From Streptomyces sp. ISL-96 (GTDB taxonomy: Bacteria > Actinomycetota > Actinomycetes > Streptomycetales > Streptomycetaceae): 64,000 nucleotides of DNA. Made by a program: the position numbers and the translations under genes. Location of the stretch: positions 111,040 through 175,039 of the forward strand of contig NZ_JAGGPA010000002.1 in assembly GCF_018614035.1 (NCBI RefSeq), read 5' to 3'. Below are positions 59,033 through 64,000 of this stretch, piece by piece (positions within the stretch are counted from its first letter, which is position 1; each line of letters starts with the position of its first letter). The notes beneath the pieces are model-generated. The model was not told where the DNA came from. It was given only the letters and a program-made list of their open reading frames with translations, and made no database searches.

Positions 59033-60076
59033 ATGAGCCGCCGCACGTCGCAGTCGCAGTCGCAGCCGCTGTTTCGGTTTCGGTTGCCGTCCTGGCTGCC
59101 GGTCGATCCGTACATCCTGATGCTGATCGGGACGGTCGTCCTCGCGACACTGCTGCCGGCGTCCGGCACAGCCGCCGAAGCCGTGGGCGGGGTCTCGACC
59201 GGTGCCGTCGCCCTGCTGTTCTTCCTGTACGGCGCGCGGCTCTCCACCCGTGAGGCGCTCGACGGCCTGCGCCACTGGCGGCTGCACCTCACGGTGCTCG
59301 CCTGTACGTTCGTGCTCTTCCCGCTGCTCGGTCTCGCGGCGAAGGGCCTGGTCCCGTACGTCCTCACGCCCGAGCTGTACGGCGGCCTCCTCTTCCTCTG
59401 CCTGGTCCCTTCCACCATCCAGTCCTCGATCGCCTTCACCTCCATCGCCCGCGGCAACGTGCCGGCGGCGATCTGCGCGGGCTCCTTCTCCAGCCTCGTC
59501 GGGATCCTCCTGACTCCGCTGCTCGCGGCGCTGCTGATCGGCGGGAGCGCGGGCGGCTTCTCCGCGGACTCGGTGCTGAAGATCGTCCTCCAGCTGCTGG
59601 TTCCGTTCGTGGCGGGCCAGCTGCTGCGCCGGTGGGTCGGCGGGTTCCTGGTGCGGCACAAGAAGGCACTGGGCTATGTCGACCGCGGCTCGATCCTGCT
59701 GGTCGTCTACACCGCGTTCAGCCACGGCGTGACCGAGGGCATCTGGCACCAGGTGAGCCCGGGCCGGCTCGGCGCGCTGGTGGGGGTGGAGGCGGTGCTG
59801 CTCGCGGCGATGCTGACGCTGAGCCGGTACGGGGCGAAGCGGCTCGGCTTCGGGCGCGCGGACCGGATCGCGATCCAGTTCGCGGGGTCGAAGAAGTCGC
59901 TGGCGGCGGGGCTGCCGATGGCGAGCGTGCTGTTCGGGGCGGAGGCGAGTCTGGCGGTGCTGCCGCTGATGTTGTTCCACCAGATGCAGCTGATGGTGTG
60001 CGCGGTGATCGCGAAACGGCGGTCGGGGGATGCGGATGCGGTGCGGTCGGCGCCTTCGGTGACGGTGCCGGGGTGA
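59033..60076 (+). CDS. Bile acid:sodium symporter family (BASS/SBF-like) transporter
   Basis: About 347 residues with nine to ten hydrophobic segments. Seen: PVDPYILMLIGTVVLATLLP, TGAVALLFFLYGARLSTREA, the crossover-like CLVPSTIQSSIAFTSIARGN near 125-144, and FAGSKKSLAAGLPMASVLFG near 285-304. These match the YfeH/DUF4137 (SBF_like) branch. The solute is unknown; some relatives carry organic acids. ATG 59033 has GTGGAG just upstream. LysR-divergent. Confidence 0.86.
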   Translation: MSRRTSQSQSQPLFRFRLPSWLPVDPYILMLIGTVVLATLLPASGTAAEAVGGVSTGAVALLFFLYGARLSTREALDGLRHWRLHLTVLACTFVLFPLLGLAAKGLVPYVLTPELYGGLLFLCLVPSTIQSSIAFTSIARGNVPAAICAGSFSSLVGILLTPLLAALLIGGSAGGFSADSVLKIVLQLLVPFVAGQLLRRWVGGFLVRHKKALGYVDRGSILLVVYTAFSHGVTEGIWHQVSPGRLGALVGVEAVLLAAMLTLSRYGAKRLGFGRADRIAIQFAGSKKSLAAGLPMASVLFGAEASLAVLPLMLFHQMQLMVCAVIAKRRSGDADAVRSAPSVTVPG

Positions 60077-60084
60077 GGCCCTGC

Positions 60085-60215
60085 GGTCCTCAAACGCCGG
60101 ACGGGCTGATGGTTGCCGCAACGTGGCACTATTCACCCCCTCCGGCGTTTGAGGAGCGGGGTCTGGGGCGGAGCCCCAGTTTCGGGAAGGGGCGGGTAGG
60201 GGACAGCGCCGCAGG
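60085..60215. repeat. Palindromic intergenic repeat, copy F (full)
   Basis: Two facing halves CCTCAAACGCCGGACGGGCT and CCCTCCGGCGTTTGAGGAGC form a large palindrome, followed by GGGGTCTGGGGCGGAGCCCC and GGGAAGGGGCGGGTAGGGGA. The best-preserved copy in the window. Confidence 0.85.
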
Positions 60216-60246
60216 CAAACCGCACCGCACCTGGCAGGATCGTCAA

Positions 60247-60660
60247 GTGACTTCCGAGATACGTCCCTTCGGCCCCCGCCCCTGCGCCCTCACCGTCTGC
60301 CGCGGCTGCTGCTGCGGCGACGCCCGCAAGAACCCCGGTACGGACCACGACGGCCAGCTGCTCCGCCTGCGCGACGCGGCCGCCGCTTCCGGCGGGCGGC
60401 TGATCGTGCGTACCAGCGACTGCCTCGGCCCGTGCGGACAGGCCAACGTCGTGGTCGTCCAGCCCTCCACCGAGGGCCGAAGGAGAGGCGGCCGCGCCGC
60501 CTGGATCGGCTGGGCACTGGACGACGACTGTACGGACGACATCCTGGCCTGGGTCGCGGCCGGCGGCCCCGGTATCGCGAAGCCCCCGGCCACGCTGACG
60601 CTGCAGTTCATCCCGCCCCCGGCGGAGGCCAGGCAGCGAGCCCGGCGCGGCAAGCGCTGA
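60247..60660 (+). CDS. (2Fe-2S) ferredoxin-domain protein
   Basis: A 137-residue thioredoxin-fold ferredoxin-like protein. Seen: ALTVCRGCCCGDARKN near 13-28 (Cys cluster), LIVRTSDCLGPCGQANVVVV near 53-72, where the remaining cysteines complete the 2Fe-2S ligands, and AAWIGWALDDDCTDDIL. It is likely an electron carrier for the formate dehydrogenase-type genes downstream, though it is on the other strand. Start is GTG 60247 (weak RBS). Confidence 0.8.
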   Translation: MTSEIRPFGPRPCALTVCRGCCCGDARKNPGTDHDGQLLRLRDAAAASGGRLIVRTSDCLGPCGQANVVVVQPSTEGRRRGGRAAWIGWALDDDCTDDILAWVAAGGPGIAKPPATLTLQFIPPPAEARQRARRGKR

Positions 60661-60680
60661 CGGCGCCGCTGAGGCGGAGA

Positions 60681-60720
60681 GGCCCGGCCGGCGCAGGGGG
60701 CGCTCCCCGCCGGCCGGGCC
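60681..60720. terminator. Bidirectional terminator
   Basis: Perfect 13-bp arms GGCCCGGCCGGCG (60681-60693) and CGCCGGCCGGGCC (60708-60720) with an inner GGGG/CCCC pairing, between convergent genes. Confidence 0.85.
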
Positions 60721-60744
60721 CGTATCCCGTGTCGCGGGGCGCCG

Positions 60745-61584
60745 TCAGACCCCGGAGTGCAGGGCGATGCGCTCGTCGCCCGTGTACACGTTCATGTTGG
60801 GCCCGCGCAGGAAGCCGACCAGCGTCAGGCCCGTCTCGGCCGCCAGGTCCACGGCCAGCGAGGAAGGCGCCGAGACCGCCGCGAGGACCGGGATCCCGGC
60901 CATCACCGCCTTCTGGGCGAGTTCGAACGACGCCCGGCCGGAGACCAGCAGCACCGCACGGGACAGCGGAAGACGCCCGTCGCGCAGTGCCCGGCCCACC
61001 AGCTTGTCGACCGCGTTGTGCCGGCCGACGTCCTCCCGTACGTCGAGCAGTTCGCCCGCCTCCGAGAAGAGCGCGGCCGCGTGCAGCCCCCCGGTCCTGT
61101 CGAACACCTCCTGTGCCGCCCGCAGCCGGTCGGGCAGACCGGCAAGCAGCTCGGGCGTCAGCCGGACCGGGGGAGTGTCGGCGATCGGGAAGCGGGCGGT
61201 CGTGCGTACGGCATCGAGACTCGCCTTGCCGCACAGCCCGCACGACGACGTCGTATAGACGTTGCGCTCAAGGGTGATGTCGGGGACGGGCACACCGGGC
61301 GCGAGCTTCACGTCCACCACGTTGTACGTGTTCGCGCCGTCCGCCGTCGCCCCCGCGCAGTACACGATCGACTGCACGTCATCGGCGGCCGCCAGCACGC
61401 CCTCGCTCACCAGGAACCCCGCCGCCAGCGCGAAGTCGTCGCCCGGCGTGCGCATCGTGATGGCGAGCGGCTTGCCGTTCAGCCGGATTTCGAGGGGTTC
61501 CTCGGCGACCAGCGTGTCCGGCCGGGCGGTGACCACGCCGTCCCTGACGCGGATGACGCGGCGGCGCTCGGTGACCCGTCCCAT
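60745..61584 (-). CDS. fdhD: Formate dehydrogenase accessory sulfurtransferase FdhD
   Basis: A 279-residue FdhD. Seen: [20 protein letters not shown] near 28-47, [17 protein letters not shown], the sulfur-carrying pair in [17 protein letters not shown] near 110-126, and [20 protein letters not shown]. FdhD passes sulfur from IscS to the molybdenum cofactor of formate dehydrogenases. Start is ATG 61584. It lies 5 bp after the Fe-S gene stop, in the same operon. Confidence 0.92.
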   Translation of the reverse strand: MGRVTERRRVIRVRDGVVTARPDTLVAEEPLEIRLNGKPLAITMRTPGDDFALAAGFLVSEGVLAAADDVQSIVYCAGATADGANTYNVVDVKLAPGVPVPDITLERNVYTTSSCGLCGKASLDAVRTTARFPIADTPPVRLTPELLAGLPDRLRAAQEVFDRTGGLHAAALFSEAGELLDVREDVGRHNAVDKLVGRALRDGRLPLSRAVLLVSGRASFELAQKAVMAGIPVLAAVSAPSSLAVDLAAETGLTLVGFLRGPNMNVYTGDERIALHSGV

Positions 61585-61589
61585 GATGA

Positions 61590-62450
61590 TCAGTCCCGAC
61601 TTTGTACGTGCTGGTAGCCGAAGCGGCCCTTGATGCAGAGGTTGCCGTGGGTCACCGGGTTGTCGTGCGGCGAGGTGACCTTGACGATCTCATTGTCCTG
61701 CACGTGGAGCGTGAGGTTGCAGCCGACGCCGCAGTACGCGCACACCGTCGTCGTCTCCGTCTGGGACGGCTCGTCCCAGGTCCCGGCCGCCCGCATGTCG
61801 AACTCAGACTTGAAGCTGAGCGCGCCGGTCGGGCACACCTCGATGCAGTTCCCGCAGTACACGCACGCCGAATCCGTCAGCGGCGCGTCCTGCTCGACCG
61901 AGATGCGGGCGTCGAAGCCCCGGCCCGCGACGGCGATGGCGAAGGTGTTCTGCCACTGCTCGCCGCATGCGTCCACGCACTTGTAACAGAGGATGCATTT
62001 GTCGTAGTCGCGGACGTAGAGGTCGTTGTCGATCCTGGGCTGTTCGTTGACGCGGGCCGCGTCGGGGCCGAAGCGTTCGGGCTTCGCCTCGTACTCCTTG
62101 ATCCACTCGGCGGCGCGCGGTGTCGTGGACAGGTCGGTGGACGAGGCGAGCAGCTCCAGCACGATCTTCCGGCTGTGCCGGGCGCGCTCGGTGTCCGTAC
62201 GTACGATCATGTCGGGTTCGGCGCGGCGCGAGCAGGCCGGTGCGAGCGTACGGGCGCCTTCGACTTCGACGACGCAGACGCGGCACGCGTTCTTGGGGGT
62301 GAGGGTGTCGCCCTGGCAGAGGGTCGGGATGTCTTTGCCGGCGGTCCGGCAGGCGTCGAGGATGGTCGAGCCCTCGGGGACGCGGGTCGCGGCGCCGTCG
62401 AGGGTGAACTCGATGAGCCTGCGCGGCGGTTGAAGCGGGATCGCGGTCAT
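61590..62450 (-). CDS. Fe-S electron-transfer protein: N-terminal half of a formate dehydrogenase alpha chain
   Basis: A 286-residue iron-sulfur protein. A 2Fe-2S domain (about 10-90: [20 protein letters not shown]) and a His-Cys/4Fe-4S region are followed by two 4Fe-4S sets ([17 protein letters not shown] near 145-161; [18 protein letters not shown] near 195-212). The last 50 residues ([33 protein letters not shown]) are the start of a Moco-dependent subunit, but the chain stops there. The catalytic molybdopterin domain of formate dehydrogenase is missing. ATGA overlap with the NuoEF gene. It probably works with NuoEF. Confidence 0.82.
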   Translation of the reverse strand: MTAIPLQPPRRLIEFTLDGAATRVPEGSTILDACRTAGKDIPTLCQGDTLTPKNACRVCVVEVEGARTLAPACSRRAEPDMIVRTDTERARHSRKIVLELLASSTDLSTTPRAAEWIKEYEAKPERFGPDAARVNEQPRIDNDLYVRDYDKCILCYKCVDACGEQWQNTFAIAVAGRGFDARISVEQDAPLTDSACVYCGNCIEVCPTGALSFKSEFDMRAAGTWDEPSQTETTTVCAYCGVGCNLTLHVQDNEIVKVTSPHDNPVTHGNLCIKGRFGYQHVQSRD

Positions 62451-64000
62451 TCGAAGGCTCCCAGGCGGTCGATGGCGGACTCGACGGCGTTCCACGCGGT
62501 CTGGCCGAGGCCGCAGATCGAGGCGTCCCGCATGGCCCCGCCGACCTCGCGGAGCAGCGCGATGTCGCCGGCGGCGGCAGCGCCCGTACGGTCCTTGATC
62601 CGGTGCAGGGCTTCCTCCTGGCGTACGGTCCCGACCCGGCAGGGCACGCACTGGCCGCACGACTCGTCGCGGAAGAACTCGGCGATGCGGAGGAGGATTG
62701 CGGGCAGTTCGACGCTGTCGTCGAGGACGAGGACGACTCCCGAGCCGAGGGTGGCGCCGGCGGCGCGCGTGCCTTCGAAGGTGAGAGGGATGTCGAGTTC
62801 GTCGGGGCGTACGAAGCCGCCGGCCGCTCCGCCGAGGAGGATGGCGCGGAGGTTGGGGGGTGGGCCTCCCGCGAGTTCGAGGAGGTCGCGGAGGCGGGCG
62901 CCGAAGGGGAGTTCGTAGATGCCGGGGCGTTCGATCTGTCCGGATACGCAGAAGAGTTTGGTGCCGGTGGACGATTGGGTGCCGGTACGGGCGTACGCGG
63001 CGGCCCCTTCGGTGAGGATCGGGAGGACGTTGACCAGCGTCTCGACGTTGTTGACGGCGGTCGGCTTCCCGAAGAGGCCCTTCTCGACCGGGAAGGGGGG
63101 CTTGCTGCGGGGTTCGCCGCGCTGCCCCTCGATCGAGTTGAAGATGGCGGTCTCCTCGCCGCAGATGTACGCGCCCGCGCCGCGCCGGATCTCGATGTCG
63201 AAGGCGTAGCCGTGGCCGAGGACGTCGGGGCCGAGGAGGCCGCGGTGCCTGGCCTGGCCGATGGCGTGGGCGAGGCGTTCGTACGCGCGGGGGTACTCGC
63301 CGCGGAGGTAGAGGTAGCCCTGGTGGGCTCCGGTGGCGTACCCGGCGATGGTCATGGCCTCGACGAGGGCGTACGGATCGCCCTCCATCAGGACGCGGTC
63401 CTTGAAGGTGCCGGGCTCGCTCTCGTCGGCGTTGCAGACGAGGTAGTGGGGGTGGTGGGGCTGCCGGGCGGTGGCGTCCCATTTCCGTCCGGTGGGGAAA
63501 GCGGCGCCGCCGCGGCCGACGAGGCCGGCGTCGAGCACCTCCCGGATGACGTCGGCGGGGCCGAGGGTGAAGGCGCGGCGCAGGGCGGTGTAACCACCGG
63601 CGGCGCGGTAGGCGTCGAGGCTGTACGGGTCGATGCTGCCGATCCGGCGCAGGAGTACGAGGTTCGGATCGCCGGCCTGCGGTACGGCGGCGGTGGCGTC
63701 GGGCTCCGGCGGTGCGTGCTCCGGCGCGGCGACGGCTTCGGCGAGGGCGTCTGCCGTGGCCGGGGCGATGACGGCGGCGGCGCGGGGGCGCGGGGCGGTA
63801 ACCATGGGGCTCCGCCCCCTCGACCCCCGGTCCTCCGCAACCCCCGCCTGCAACAGCAGCGCCGCCGGGGCCCGTTCGCACAGGCCCAGGCACGGGCTCG
63901 GCTGCCACACCGCACCCCCCGCAGCCGAGCCCGCCGCCCCCACCCGCTCCTCCAGCCCCGCGCACACCGCCCCCGCCCCCCGTGCCGCGCAGGCCAGGTC
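62447..64000 (-). CDS. NuoE-NuoF fusion NADH-binding subunit (3' part only)
   Basis: Partial: the frame is open at the right edge, so the start lies beyond 64000. The part seen has a short NuoE-like C-terminus (PSPCLGLCERAPAALLL, a cysteine of the NuoE 2Fe-2S site), a Pro/Ala linker, then a complete NuoF. In NuoF: GLVGRGGAAFPTGRKWDATA (NADH/FMN Gly-rich), VCNADESEPGTFKDR, GAGAYICGEETAIFNSIEGQ, and the 4Fe-4S C-terminus DESCGQCVPCRVGTVRQEE. It passes electrons between NADH and the Fe-S protein next door in an NAD-dependent formate dehydrogenase-like complex. Confidence 0.87.
   Translation of the reverse strand, partial: DLACAARGAGAVCAGLEERVGAAGSAAGGAVWQPSPCLGLCERAPAALLLQAGVAEDRGSRGRSPMVTAPRPRAAAVIAPATADALAEAVAAPEHAPPEPDATAAVPQAGDPNLVLLRRIGSIDPYSLDAYRAAGGYTALRRAFTLGPADVIREVLDAGLVGRGGAAFPTGRKWDATARQPHHPHYLVCNADESEPGTFKDRVLMEGDPYALVEAMTIAGYATGAHQGYLYLRGEYPRAYERLAHAIGQARHRGLLGPDVLGHGYAFDIEIRRGAGAYICGEETAIFNSIEGQRGEPRSKPPFPVEKGLFGKPTAVNNVETLVNVLPILTEGAAAYARTGTQSSTGTKLFCVSGQIERPGIYELPFGARLRDLLELAGGPPPNLRAILLGGAAGGFVRPDELDIPLTFEGTRAAGATLGSGVVLVLDDSVELPAILLRIAEFFRDESCGQCVPCRVGTVRQEEALHRIKDRTGAAAAGDIALLREVGGAMRDASICGLGQTAWNAVESAIDRLGAFE

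Overview
The window reads as a chromosomal segment of a Streptomyces or close relative. Evidence: very high GC with GC-biased third codon positions, frequent GTG/TTG starts, many 4-bp ATGA/GTGA stop-start overlaps, a GvpO-A-F-G-J-L-S-K gas vesicle operon, a GAF-ANTAR protein, a SigB-family sigma factor, leucine TTA codons confined to a few accessory genes (a bldA-type pattern), and a short palindromic intergenic repeat of the kind scattered through Streptomyces chromosomes. No rRNA, tRNA, CRISPR array or intact insertion sequence was seen. Both window edges cut genes: an M55 D-aminopeptidase on the left and a NuoE-NuoF fusion on the right.

Layout. 1-4.9 kb: a four-gene peptidase operon (M55, M20, S9, S66). 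4.9-11.6 kb: DinB-like protein, secreted CocE-type hydrolase behind two palindromes, GNAT, DUF5107/TPR protein, VOC protein, methyltransferase. 11.8-15.0 kb: NDH-2-type dehydrogenase coupled to transketolase, ending in a strong hairpin. 15.15-15.68 kb: remains of a LigD polymerase-domain gene. 15.7-19.3 kb: gas vesicle operon with a SigB-like promoter candidate and a long terminator. 19.3-23.3 kb: small membrane protein, CDF transporter, PAP2-lipid kinase fusion, Rv2629-like protein. 23.3-30.3 kb: stress-flavoured block (TIGR03086 protein, DJ-1/PfpI protein, CBS protein, TPP enzyme, SigB-type sigma factor, PAS/GAF and GAF/ANTAR proteins) with SigB-like promoters before the CBS and TPP genes. 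30.4-38.4 kb: Tat-exported molybdopterin protein with a TTA codon, a lysine-free aminotransferase homologue, two metallo-beta-lactamase-fold proteins, DedA, a resolvase-like protein, and a membrane-anchored alkaline-phosphatase-superfamily protein.

38.4-44.65 kb is the most notable part. It is a compositionally distinct accessory island carrying a RiPP operon: a precursor peptide with a Gly/Ser/Thr/Asp-rich tail, an ATP-grasp ligase and a PCMT-like methyltransferase, all translationally coupled. With it are three small unknown genes, a divergent TTA-containing HTH/TPR regulator and a GNAT enzyme. The island ends in a decayed serine recombinase abutting a 5'-truncated, frameshifted amino-acid permease. 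The set matches the ATP-grasp ester/amide peptide (graspetide) type whose methyltransferase can form aspartimide. The family is known; this peptide sequence and its product look uncharacterised to me.

45.3-64 kb: NUDIX hydrolase, polar amino-acid ABC transporter, small secreted protein, MmyB-like regulator, pterin dehydratase, a WYL regulator divergent from two unknown genes across a palindrome, His-rich methyltransferase, ricin-type lectin, aldo/keto reductase, acyl-CoA ligase with an upstream palindrome, LysR regulator divergent from a BASS transporter, a ferredoxin-like protein, and a formate-dehydrogenase accessory set (FdhD, an Fe-S electron-transfer protein, NuoEF). Functions are read from recognisable motifs; no database search was possible.
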